Shown in pieces: positions 22,404 to 33,800 of a stretch of DNA of 64,000 bases. The stretch lies in assembly GCA_021229015.1 (NCBI GenBank), contig CM037783.1:9371324-9435323 (forward strand), given 5' to 3'. The notes beneath the pieces are model-generated. The model ran no database searches. It worked only from the letters and a program-made list of their open reading frames with translations, and was not told the DNA's origin. A program made the position numbers and the translations under genes. Position 1 is the stretch's first letter. Each line of letters opens with the position of its first letter. The stretch comes from Solen grandis. Taxonomy: Eukaryota > Mollusca > Bivalvia > Adapedonta > Solenidae.

Positions 22404-22773
22404 ACAGAAATACAATATTTCCAACAAATACCTATATTAAACAATAAATTATGTATTTATTTAATTCTCACAAGTAATGCTTTTTTCTAGAAGTCGCTAG
22501 TATCGATGCATTCCACCCTCATTCCACTGTTGCATTTTGTTATGACTAGCTGCTACCATATTGAATTGGTTATCGGCTTTTGTGATGATTACAATATGAC
22601 ATTGGGGAACCAGCGATTATGGTAGCCGTCAGTCATAACAAAATGCAACAGTGGAATGAGGGCGGTATGCATCGATTCTAACGACTTCTGGAAAAAAGCA
22701 TAACTTGTGAGAATTAAATAAATACATAATTTATTGTTACCATGGGTATTTGTTGGAAATATAGTATTTCTGT
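22404..22773. mobile_element. Fold-back element with about 155-bp inverted arms
   Basis: The left arm begins ACAGAAATACAATATTTCCA; the right arm, inverted, begins ACAGAAATACTATATTTCCA. The match runs about 155 bp, through 'attctcacaagtaatgcttt' and 'cattccactgttgcattttg', to 'agctgctaccata'. A short centre of about 60 bp (22561-22619) remains. It is non-coding, so it is a fold-back or long-TIR MITE. Confidence 0.85.
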
Positions 22774-22775
22774 AT

Positions 22776-22828
22776 TTCGAACCCACGACCTCCCGCTCCC
22801 GAGTCGGACGCTCTAACCACTCGGTACA
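22776..22828 (-). mobile_element. SINE family A, copy 3, tRNA-head part
   Basis: 'cgaacccacgacctcccgct' followed by 'gctctaaccactcgg' is the inverted tRNA head, joined directly to the right end of the fold-back element. Downstream block Q copy 2 follows exactly as in copy 1. Confidence 0.75.
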
Positions 22829-22829
22829 C

Positions 22830-24290
22830 TTGTTTAGCTAGAAATATCAATATGATATAAGTAAAAGTTTTTTCTTTCAATTTATATGACTAATACAAAT
22901 TACATTTTCCGAAAATGCTTCAATTAAGGTGAAAGCGAAAGTAGGATATTTTATGAAAATTCTTACAATTGGCTATGAATTCGAATTTTTTATATAACTT
23001 CCTTATACTTTGATCAATTTCAAAACTCTAGGTGCCAAAATAATCGTCTTAAAATCTCTACATCTCACTTGCTTAATGTGTTGACTTATTCCATATCAAT
23101 TTTAAGATATAAGCCGTGAAACTCTTACATAACGGCAAAATCGCTGAAATTCTACATGTTTAATATTTTGTTTTTGATGTAACTTCCTTATACTTTCAAT
23201 TTCAAAACTTTAGGTACCAAAATAATCGTCTTAAATTTCTCTACATTTCACACGCTTATCTATAGGAATATTTTTAATATTTTTTGAGATACAAGCTCTT
23301 AAACCACCTAAAAAATGAAAAAAATCACCAAAGCTATATGCACGAATTTCGTTTTTTTTCCCCATTACCCCATGAATCTTAGGTCAATCATTAAATTTTA
23401 AGCATCAAAAGAACGGACAAACATTCCTTTACAAATAATATCCATCATCATATTTTCAAAAATCAAAGGTTTTCGAGATATAAACTGTTAAACACACTGA
23501 GGGTTACCAAATTTTCGTTTTTCCGCCATAACTCAACCGATTCAACCCCGATCATCAAAAACTAAATATCACCTGAAAGGTCTTTCTAAGCACTACAAAT
23601 TATACGCATAGTATTTCGATAGAATATTTACCGTTTCTGAGATATTTAAGGCCGAAGAAAAACCCGATAATTGATATATAACCTTGACCTTTGGGATTTT
23701 CCGAAAACGGAAGTGGCATGGCTCCATAGAATCTAATATTGCATCTTCAGACAAAATTTCAAGCAAATCATACAAAAAATAAAGCCTACAGGGCTTAAAA
23801 ACCGTTAAGTTTTAATACGAAAATTTTATTAGCATTATGACGTCATGTGACGTCATATGGCGTTTATCTTTTTAGAATGTCAAGAAGACCTAGAGACTAA
23901 CATTCAGTCCAAATATCGGCTTTCTAGCTCTTCTGAAAGCGATTTTATACGCATTTGAAATTTGACGTCATTAGTTCGAATCTTGGATTCGCCATAAAAC
24001 CTTTGCCTTTTCGAATTTGGAAACACGGACACCGAAAGGCACAACTAGAGCCTAACATAAACATTCTGTGAAATTTTGATGAAAATCGGTCCAGAAATAA
24101 TGGCTGTAGACCGCGTACAAACTTTTTCACCTGACGTCGAATTTGACGTTATATGACGTCATATGAATATGAAATTCATTGCATCCGAAAGCTCATGGTT
24201 TGAAATGTATGCCATAAAATTTTCATTGTTCTGAGTCAATGGCAACACCTCGAAATTAACAAAAATATAAGAGGAAGAAAAAAAGAATAA
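22830..24290 (+). repeat. Paralogous block Q, copy 2
   Basis: Direct repeat of 19620-21060 with scattered substitutions and small indels. With the SINE remnants in front of each copy, this is a duplication of at least 1.7 kb. Confidence 0.8.
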
Positions 24291-24323
24291 TAAGAATAAT
24301 AAAAAAACAGTACAAACCCAATA

Positions 24324-24356
24324 GGACTTTCTGCCGAAAGGGCAGAAAGTCCTAAT
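24324..24356. repeat. Hairpin 'taggactttctgcc'
   Basis: Perfect 14-bp arms 'taggactttctgcc' and complement around a tetranucleotide-like loop ('gaaag'). The left half alone occurs at the ends of blocks near 16233 and 21106. Confidence 0.85.
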
Positions 24357-24359
24357 AAA

Positions 24360-25160
24360 AATCACAATACACATTCATCATAACAATATAAACAGTTATA
24401 AAGAAACATAAAGAACCAAGAAGTTTTCCTGATTTTCTCTTTGTTCTATTATATACTTTTTTATATCAAATTTTTAGTTTATTTTCCTTTATTTGGTATG
24501 ATGGGTTTTTAAAACATATGCGTGTTGATTATTAAAAACTGTATCTAAAAAAGCTATATGTTGAAAATCCAAATCTCCTGTAGAATGTATTTTAACTATG
24601 AAATGATTATCAATGATAAATATTGATTTGTACGGTATGGAGTGGTATGCCCTCGACCCTCACATACTTTTTGATGAGGAAAATATAGTTTTTCTTTTTA
24701 AAAAATTGTTGACTGGTAAAAAAAATAGGAAAAAATAAACTTTTATTCTTTTTTAAATAAAAGGAGCCTTTATGGACGAAGCAAGAGATAAGCACCTTTT
24801 TATATAAAAAACAAGAGCCTGTTTGCGCCTTACGCAACATCAAAGACCTTCAGAGCAAATAAAGGAAAGAGGCCTTTGTGCATAGTGTATTGCAATTTTC
24901 CATGTCTTGTATTGGTGTATTTCTAATAACAACCTGTACATAAATCACATTGAATTATATCTTACAATTGATTTTTGTAATTTATTTTAACTCCCACAGC
25001 TGTAAATAATAGTTGTCCAATACAGAGAGAACTCAACTGTTTTAGTGAATGTCAATTAAAAACAATTTGCAGTAAAAGGTACAATAAGAATGTACATTCA
25101 AATAGTAAACAAGGACAATAACTATGTCTCAAGATCTCCTAATCAATGCGTAAGTATATT
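24360..25160. other. Intronic, AT-rich, nothing recognised
   Basis: Long A/T runs. No gene or clear repeat border. Confidence 0.35.
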
Positions 25161-25162
25161 TA

Positions 25163-25790
25163 ACAAGAGGGCCATGAAGGGCCTGGAATTGCTCACCTGA
25201 GAACCAGGTATTAGTGAGAGGAGAAGAAACAGCAATTACATTCTGATATTATGGAAAATGGGCTTTGCCCCATGTCTGCCATATTTTAGACTAATCCAAA
25301 TATTTTTATGGTCATAAAAGAAGGTGACCAAAGAAAAATAGACGCAAAAAAATCTTTGAAATCCAGCCAGTACTTCTGGAAGAGAAGATTTTTCAAATTT
25401 GTCCTATATCCATACAAGGAAAACAGGCTCCGCCCTCTAGCAGCCATTTTTTTATTACTGATCCAGTTAATTTCACAATCTTGGTAGCAAGTCACTCAAG
25501 ACTTATCTGCGCCAAAATAAAACTTTGAATTCCAATTAGGACTTTTAAACAAGAAGATTTTTCAAATTTGTACTTTATACAGAGTAACAGATTAACAGGG
25601 TATTTGAGAATTTACCCAATTAATTTTGGCAAAAAAGCAATAGTTTTTAGAATTTTGGAGTAACTATAAGCAAGAAAAGAAATTTTGAAAATCCAATTAT
25701 AATGTTATAAGTTGTATACAATATACAGAAATTTCCAATTCATATTTGTTCAAAGCCAAATTTAATTTCACAAAAACAAAATTCATAAAC
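25163..25790 (+). repeat. Family D dispersed repeat, copy 1
   Basis: Starts 'aacaagagggccatgaaggg' and 'ctggaattgctcacctgag', the same head as at 25787 and 40650. No 3' terminus is identified before the next head. Confidence 0.6.
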
Positions 25791-26466
25791 AAGAGGGCCA
25801 TAATGGCCCTGGATCGCTCACCTGAGTATAGGGTTACCCAAAGAACATCTGTACTAAAATATTTTGAAATTTTGCCAGTAGTTTTGAAGGAAATGACTTT
25901 AAAAGTTTTCATAATTCATTTATTTCCATTGCCATGACTACCAGAGTTCTACATGGATAAGTTTATTTTAGCAACTTTTGTAAAGGTTCATCCAAGGATC
26001 ATACCTGCCAAATTTAATCAAATTCTGTCAAGCGGTTTCAGAGGAGATGTCGTTTAAAGAGTTCACTATGTGCATAAAAGGCAAATTAGCCCAGCCCCTA
26101 GCGGCCATGTTTTTTTCCCGATCAGAATAATTTTAACAATCTTGCTAGAGAGTGACCAAAGATACATCCGTACCAAAACATTTTGAAAACTGGCCAATAC
26201 TTTTGAAGGAGATGATTTTTAAAGTTTTCATATTTTTTTCTTTCCGTTGCCATGGCAACCTTAGTTCTAACAAGGATCAGGTTTATTTTAGCACCTTTTG
26301 TAAAGGTTCAACTAAGGAACATCTCTGTTAAGTTTAATCAAATTCTGCCCAACGGTTTCAGAGGAGATGTCGTTTAAAGCAAAAAAACGACGGGCGACGG
26401 ACGAAGAAGGACGACGGACGCAAGGTGATCCCAAAAGCTCACCTTGAGCATCTCGTGCTCATGTTA
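25787..26466 (+). repeat. Family D dispersed repeat, copy 2 (both ends)
   Basis: The head is 'aacaagagggccataatggc' with palindrome AGGGCCATAATGGCCCT. The interior has two diverged units (about 25850 and 26165: 'aaaatattttgaaa', 'aaggagatga'). It ends 'ggacgcaaggtgatcccaaa' and 'agctcaccttgagca', with hairpin AGGTGA/TCACCT. It is a non-autonomous repeat of uncertain class. Confidence 0.65.
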
Positions 26467-26589
26467 GCTAAAATATCATAGGGTAAATTACTCATTTCAT
26501 GAAAATGTTATCTGTAGCTCTGTACATACATATGAGGAAAATGGGTTCCTTCGATTATTTTGTCGTAATGTTTTTTCCACAAATCCAAT

Positions 26590-27065
26590 AATTATGCCCC
26601 CCTTCGAAGAAGAGGGGGCATATTGCTTGCAGATGTCGGTCCTTCGGTCTGTCGGTCCATCTATCGGTATACCAAACCTTGTCCGAGTGATAACTTAATT
26701 TCTTTTGACCCGAGATCCAAACTTTATACGCTAATATCTCAAAGATCAAGGTCACAAAGTTATAAGTTTAATTCTCACAAACACTGTGTTAAATAAGTAT
26801 TGCTGGACTGACCATGAAACACTTAAAATCTTTTGGTCGTATATTTCACACACATATGTAAGTCATCTCCAATTCATTTACATGTATTTCAGTGAATATT
26901 TAGTTTAATCTTTTTAGAATGTTAATAATTATCAGTAATAAACTTCACAAGATAAGTTCTGAACTTTGACATGCCACGTTATGAAGTCAAACATCATACA
27001 TATAATAAAGCTATATAAATAGTATGGCATATGTGGGGGCATATATATTTTACAAACATTTCTTG
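26590..27065. repeat. Repeat with 'atgccccc' ends
   Basis: Begins 'attatgccccccttcgaaga' (palindromic around 'cttcgaagaag') and ends near 'gtgggggcatatat'. It looks like a dispersed element with very short inverted ends. Confidence 0.4.
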
Positions 27066-27412
27066 TTTTTTTACAATCTTGGAAAGGGTAACCCAAGGAA
27101 CAACATTACTGTGCAAAATTATTTTAAAATCCAGTCAGTTATTTTGGAGAAGATTTTTGGATTTTTCAAATTTTTCCACGGCAACCAGATTTAGGCATTG
27201 AATTTAATTCTCAGAGCACCTTTGGAAGAGGACCGTCCAAGGAACATTCCTGTAAAGTTTTATGAAAATTGTCCACATAGTTCAGGGGGAGAAGTCGTTT
27301 ACGTATGTTAAATGTTGATAATGGACGGCCGACGCCGGCTTCAGAGGAGTTGTCTTTAAAAGCAAATTGTTAACAACAGACGGAGGGTGATCACAATAGC
27401 TCACCTTGAGCA
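27066..27412 (+). repeat. Family D repeat, 3' part
   Basis: Shares the family D end 'ggtgatcacaatagctcacc' and 'ttgagca', with related interior sequence. The head is missing, probably replaced by the repeat at 26590. Confidence 0.55.
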
Positions 27413-27422
27413 AGCTGTTTTG

Positions 27423-27557
27423 CCATTGACATCTAATTGTAACATTGAGCCATTGACATCTAATTGTAACATTGAGCCATTGACATCTAATTGTAACATT
27501 GAGCCATTGACATCTAATTGTAACATTGAGCCATTGACATCTAATTGTAACATTGAC
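27423..27557 (+). repeat. 27-bp minisatellite, 5 copies
   Basis: Five perfect or near-perfect units of 27 bp ('ccattgacatctaattgtaa' + 'cattgag'). Because 27 is a multiple of 3, open frames run through it on both strands; these are not genes. Confidence 0.97.
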
Positions 27558-28829
27558 CTTAAACCACACTGGTGTAATATATGTTCTGAACAAAATGTCA
27601 ATAATGTAAATATTTGCGACAAGTTAATTTAAATTCTTCATGGGGTTCAAGAGAAACCTGTGCTGACCTTTTATTGTAACCATGACCTTGCATAATTATA
27701 ACCTCTCTGCGTTTAGACTCGGTACGGTGAATATTTGTGATGTTTGACATAACGGTTCAAGTGATATGGAACGGACACAAATATAGCCATATGACCTTAG
27801 ACCTATGTGTTTTGTATGTTAAATGAGCAAAGTAAATATGGAGAACATTTGTAGTGAGTTATGTCAAAATCCTTTAAGGGGTTAAAAATACATGAAATAT
27901 AGTCATAAGATCTTTGATATCTTTTTGCTACCTTGTCCTTGAACCAAGCGGATCTGCACATATTCTCAATAAGGTGACCATTGTGGTGAGTAATGTCAAA
28001 ACTACAAACCATTTAAAAAGTATGGAACGGTATTTGTGAGCTTTGAACTGTAATTGTAACTTGACCTTAAGCTTAGCTGGCTGTACATGTAGAATACACT
28101 TAGCACATCGACTTACAATATGACTAACACATGTAGGTAGTTTACTTAAAAGTGTTTTTTTAACTAAAATATTTGAAAAAGCGTTTGTAAAACTTATATA
28201 TACCCTCTTTGTCTGTTCAAAGATTTGAATTTGGAGACATCCAGTAGCCTTTCCGACTGAATGTTGATTTGTTTCAAACTATTGGGTGGCCTTATAAATA
28301 TACAATCATGTATTATGTAACCCAACTGTAACATGGTCTTTGGGTCATAGGTTGCTAACCAGGTTATATACGAGGAGCGTTTTAAAAGTTATAACCATGA
28401 TTCCTAGGCCACTAACTCTCTTTATCAATACTGGTAAATGTATGTTTTTTTAACACAGAAATATTGATATATGTAATTTAAGTAAATATATTCATTAAAT
28501 TGATTTCAAAAAATGTGCATTGGTTGTGGTTCTCCTACCATATGGCTGAATTAATTCGACTGAAAGTGTTTTTTTTTCTATTACAGCCAAGGACAATGTG
28601 AGACTCTGTTTATGATTGGAATCAACTAATTCCAGGCATACATTTGTGTGACATTATAAGCTCCTTATATATTATATAAACATACAGCACACAGATGTAG
28701 GTAAAAAAAGGAATAATGCAGCTCAAACATATTTCTAATATATGTTACTGTTTTCAACTATCTACTGTATACCATGCATCTCTGCTCACTATAAGTGCAT
28801 GAATTAAAAAAAACAACAATATTTGTTAC
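27558..28829. other. Start of the 16.4-kb intron, diverged repeats
   Basis: Weak recurring motifs ('gtaaccttgacctta', 'gtgagttatgtcaaaa') suggest old tandem units. No exon signal. Confidence 0.4.
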
Positions 28830-29412
28830 CTTCATTTAGTGTGCAGGGTTCTTTTTGAAGATCCTTGTCTTTTTCTAACCACTCCTTGAGAGCTCCCAGA
28901 GCTTCTTGTATATTCTGCCTGTCATTTATGAAATCATCTGTCTCCACGTCAATTTCTTTTCTGAGATTCTCATCACCAATTAGGTTAAGAAAGCTTTTAT
29001 TTATACCCTTTATCTGCTGTAAATATATTGTGTAATTTGTTTCAGATATATGAGTATTAGGGCCATGGCACAACGCATTTCGAATGGTTCTCAAAGCACC
29101 TACATCTGCCACTACTCTCCAATGTAGCTGCTGCTGCCCAAGTATATCTACGATTATAAAACAAAGTAACTGTAGGTCCCATTTTTGAATATCTGTTGGT
29201 TGCTGTTGAGTTGGGAAAAGTATGTAGTAGTTTCTTTTACCAATTTCATAACCTTGTATCTTACTTTTATGATGTTTCACAAACTGATCCACAGACATAT
29301 TATGGAATTTAGGCAGTTTTTGGATTAGCACTGGTAGCAAACCTCGGGTCACCTTCGAACAGATGTTGAACAGCAAATTTTTCAATCTGGTGTGGTGTTT
29401 ACTTTCTGCCAT
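28830..29412 (-). CDS. HEPN (DZIP3-like) domain, first coding exon
   Basis: A minus-strand exon starting at ATG 29412 and ending at donor 'CTAAATGAAG|GTAAC', 194 codons plus one base (phase 1). HEPN is a helical domain found in RNases of stress and defence systems. In vertebrates DZIP3 is a RING ubiquitin ligase whose N-terminal region defines this subfamily. Here a hydrophobic helix 'LQLLCFIIVDIL' (80-91) is followed by 'ALRTIRNALCHGPNTHISE', giving the HEPN RX4H motif R111-N112-A-L-C-H116 with the usual Asn after Arg. The end is charged and helical. An AG ('taactgcag') 2 bases before ATG suggests an upstream untranslated exon. The exon joins in phase to 12418. Molluscan relatives form expanded families thought to act in immunity; that role is inference. 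Confidence 0.82.
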
Positions 29413-31100
29413 AGCTGCAGTTAATTATGTAGTTGTTTTGAGATATGTCTTTGTATCTTTTAATCACATAAAAACACCTAAAATTGTTCTTTCGGTATTT
29501 TCATTTTTGATTAATATCTTTCTGGTGAAAACTGACATATCAATGAAATGCAAAATTTATTTTGTTAGAGTTACATCTCTAAAAGTTCTTGGGTTCATCC
29601 ATATTTCCCAATGCTCTAAGCCCTTTTTTTTTCTTAATCTAGACTTCATTTCTAAATTTGTTGTTTCCAAGCTGACTCGTGATCATAAAATATGTGGGTC
29701 ATCCATGTATACTTCAACCTGAAAAAGAAATTGGGTTGCATTACTAAGGATTAAAACGTAATGTTAAGATTGTGATTTTCCATTAGTGATGTAAAGTATG
29801 GAACTTGGTCAAGAAAGCGTCTAACTGAAGGCAAAAAATGAAATACTAAATAGGATACTATATCTCCACATATTAAATCGCTTATGAAATATCATCTTTT
29901 TAATAAAATCCTTCATATATTGTCTTTTTACTTTTACATTTGCTTGAAAGCAGGTTACTGAAAGAAAATATTAAACGACTACCGGTATATAGCATTAACT
30001 CTTTTTCTCTGAAATATCAAATAACAGTTTAAAGCAGGTTGTTCACAAATGATCTGTAGTAATTAAAATAAATTAATACATGTATTGGTGATCTCTTTGT
30101 TTCCTGACAAATTAACTGGGCAAGTGTTGGACACATTACACGGGAAAACGTCATTTTCGTAAACGCAACTTCGACGAAATCAGTTAAATCTAGAAAACGG
30201 TATCCACAAAGCAGGTGCTTGTAGTATCACATGACACTTCATCGATTCAGGGAAGCGAGTTTGGAAGTTCAGCCTGTGAAGTTAGTGCATGTGTGAAGAG
30301 TGAATGTGATCAGCCAAGTGACGAAAAATGAAAATAAGAATCTAAATATATAAATACAGTTTCAATACCATCTGTGAAGGTATTGACTGTAATGGGTAAA
30401 CCACCCAATATTTTACAATCACGGATGGTTGAATTTGGTGACCATGCGTCAGTAGATGGGTATTGATAGACATATTTTACACATATAGTTTAAAATCAGT
30501 TTCCTAGCCAATGACCATAAATTATGTGAATAAGTTTAAAAGACTTTAGAAGTTTACTTTAGCTAAATATCTGAACGAATCCAGGGAGGATGATGACAGT
30601 TTCTTTCACCATAATGAAACGCACACTTCTGAAATAGGCTTTTTTATATTTTGTGAAAGAACTTTACCAAAAATATCAAGAATTAAGAAACCCATGAAAT
30701 GAACAGTGTAAACTGCTCAGATTACACAGCAATCTCAATTCTCATAAACATTAATATAAGATAAAATTACAACAAGAAAAACAAGATATGTAACAAGATA
30801 TGGCAAATGTCCCTGAAATGCTTACTTGCGCGCAACATATTGACTCATAATGGTGAACATTTTCTGCTTGTAATTCAAAAAGCCATCATAGAATGACAAA
30901 GTTATGGGGCATACATGAGAAATAGATCACATCATTCACCTTGGAGCTAAAGACCTTGGAATTGTGTACACATCGTCTGATGGTGATGAAAAATTGAATT
31001 TTCTAGCAATTAATTCAAAAAGTCATTGAAGAATGACAAAGTTATGGAGCAGATACAACTAGAACTGCCATTGCCATGGCGCAAATACACCCGCATGCCG
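29413..31100. other. Upstream region of the HEPN gene
   Basis: Would hold the promoter and 5' UTR on the minus strand. A short CpG-containing stretch at 30140-30250 ('aaaacgtcattttcgtaaac') is the only hint of a promoter. No TATA box is convincingly placed. Confidence 0.35.
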
Positions 31101-31745
31101 CTTTGTCACAGGGATTTTAAAATGATGCAAATGACGGTTACATTTCTTGGGCAATGCATTTCCTTTCAATGAGATTTATCCACATATGAAATTTCATCTT
31201 GAAACCTTTTATACTTTTTGTGTTATGGTCCGGACAAAAATTAAGTAAAAAAGTTACAAATGGCAATTACACCAATATAACACAACAGAGAGTTATGATT
31301 CTTGGTCACTGCACTCTTTCTCAAAAAGATCTATACACATATGAAGTTTCATCTTGATACCTTTCATACTTTATGAGTTACGGCCCAGAAAAAAAAATTA
31401 AGTATTAAAATTTACAAAGGGCAATAACTCCTATATTACGCGACAAAGAGTTATGGTTCATGGTCACTGCACGCACCATCAATGTGATATATCCACATAT
31501 GAGGTTTCATCTTGATATCTTTTATACTTTTTGAGTTACGGCCCAGACAAAAATCAAGTATGAAAATTTACAAAGGACAATAACTCCAAAATGACGCCAC
31601 AGAGAATTATGGTTTATGGTCACTGCACGCCCCCTCAATGAGATCTATCCACATATGAAGTTTCATATTGATATCTTTTATACTTTTTAAGTTGAGGCCT
31701 GGACAAAAAAAGTATGCAAATTTACAAAGGACCAATAACAGTAGT
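31100..31745 (+). repeat. About 160-bp tandem repeat, 4 diverged units
   Basis: Units near 31100, 31250, 31411 and 31568 share 'ttacaaagggcaataactcc', 'agagttatg', 'ggtcactgcac', 'tccacatatgaagtttcatc' and 'acttttgagttacggcc', with periods of 161, 157 and about 150 bp. Confidence 0.75.
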
Positions 31746-32402
31746 TTATAATTTTTGGACGATGTATGGCTCACCCCCCCCCCCCACCACCCCCTCTCGC
31801 CAAACACTTCAAATCTATAACAACTATTTGAGATAAAAAATAAAAAAATATCACACTAATGTAAATAAAAAAAAACACATGGGTAAACTTTTAAAAAAAC
31901 CAACAATGAAAAAAAAAAAAAAATTAGCTGCGTTTTTTCCTGAAGCCCCCTTTTTTTACAATTTTTTAGTATATAAAAATCCTCACTCTGAATATGGAGG
32001 AGGGATTTCTAACGATTAAAAAATTCAATATATACAGTTTTTATATTTTTTGGATATTATCTCCATTGCTTTCTTGTCTTCCCCTGTCTATTAATTTTTG
32101 CCTTCTTCCTTCTGAATAGTTTTTGTAGAACCGCAGAGGTTTTTTGGTTAATTGTTTAATCTCATTATATTTTTTCTAAATTCTCAATATAAGTTTAAAT
32201 TCTTGTCAGATATCTCTCCATCTGTTTAATCTTTAGAGATTAAATTTTTATACTATTTACTTTACTGATATGCATAGTTATAAATATTATCATGTATTTT
32301 AATTTTATTCATAAATTATACGTCTAACAATTTTTACAGAGGCTCCAACTCCTCCGCATACAAGAGCGACCAATTTTTCTAACGGAAATAGAATAGAACA
32401 AT
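31746..32402. other. Low-complexity AT-rich DNA
   Basis: Homopolymer C and A tracts and T-rich DNA leading into a gap. No gene signal. Confidence 0.4.
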
Positions 32403-32502
32403 NNNNNNNNNNNNNNNNNNNNNNNNNNNNNNNNNNNNNNNNNNNNNNNNNNNNNNNNNNNNNNNNNNNNNNNNNNNNNNNNNNNNNNNNNNNNNNNNNN
32501 NN
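32403..32502. other. Assembly gap (100 N)
   Basis: Exactly 100 N; true length unknown. Confidence 0.99.
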
Positions 32503-32879
32503 TTATTTCTTTTTAAAGAAAACAAACACTGTATATATCAAAAGTGAATTAAATAAATGTGCAATGAAATAAAGTAATTATCATTATTATTGAAAAACTA
32601 AACCCGTGCCAAACATAACACGAAACGTATATAAGGTATGAACAAAATTTGTCAAATTAGCATCATGTTTCTGCACAATGCAGACTATGCATATCTATAT
32701 AGTTCGCTTCTGTGAACTTATCCTACCTTAACTGTTTTACAGTTGAGGTCTCAATCAAAGGTCGTGGGCTCTCATGCACAGTCCTCCTAACATTTTTCAC
32801 CTTTTCCAGTAATAAATGTTTACATATTTTACTGAGTTTTGAGAATTACTCATCCATATTGGGGAACATTTCTTAACCT

Positions 32880-33800
32880 ATTTATGATGAGTGATACTCA
32901 CGGATATAGGTGAACTTAACTAACCCAATTATATGAACAATACTCAACCTATTCAGTGTGTACTTCTTACCGAATCAGTTTTTCTGAATGTGAGCATTTC
33001 TTCTTCAAACTTTCACCCTATTTAGTGTGTACTGTTCACCCTGTTTTATAAACTATACTCACCCTATTCAGCGTGTACTGTTCACCATGTTTAATGAACA
33101 GTACTCACCCTATTCAGTGTGGACTGTTTTCCCTGTTTTATGAACAGTACTCACCCTATTCAGCGTGTACTGTTCACCCTGTTTTATGAACTATACTCAC
33201 CCTATTCAGTGTGTACTGTTCACCCTGTTTTATGAACAGTACTCACCCTATTCAGTGTGTACTGTTCACCCTGTTTTATTAACAATACTCACCCTATTCA
33301 GGTGTACTGTTCACCCAGTTTTATGAACTATTCTTACCCTATTCAGTGTGTACTTAGTACAGAATTAGTTTTTCAGTAAACAATGCCTACTTGTTGAATG
33401 ACCAATGCTCACTTATTTCAGTAAATAATGCTCGATAATTTTAGTGAGTAATACTCACCTATTTGACCGAATAATGTTAAATGATTCCAGTTAGAAATAC
33501 TCACCTTATTAATGAATACCTTTTCCAGCATGTAATGCTCACCTATTTCAGTTAATAATGAACCACTTTTTATCGAGTAATGCCCACTTATTTGGTTATC
33601 AATGAACACATTTTACAGCAAGTAATATTCATCAATTTGAATTATAATTTTTTTTTTCAGTTTTTCGGTGAGCCATGCTCACCATTTTGAGTTTATAATG
33701 GACATTTTTTTCAGTTTTTTTTTTGAGAGTAATGCTCACCAATTTGAGTTTTCATGAACGCTTTTTCAGTGAGTTATATTCACCTTTTACAGCACATATA
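32880..33800 (+). repeat. 46-bp minisatellite and degenerate flanks
   Basis: The core at about 33009-33358 has around eight units of 46 bp: 'ttcaccctgttttatgaaca' 'gtactcaccctattcagtgt' 'gtactg'. On both sides (32880-33008 and 33360-33800) strongly diverged copies of 'taatgctcacctatttcagt' continue. The array is therefore old at its edges and recently homogenised in the centre. Confidence 0.88.

Noticed and set aside
27387..27632. Protein with repeated 'LTSNCNIEP' units
   Set aside because: The frame exists only because of a 27-bp minisatellite and is open on both strands.
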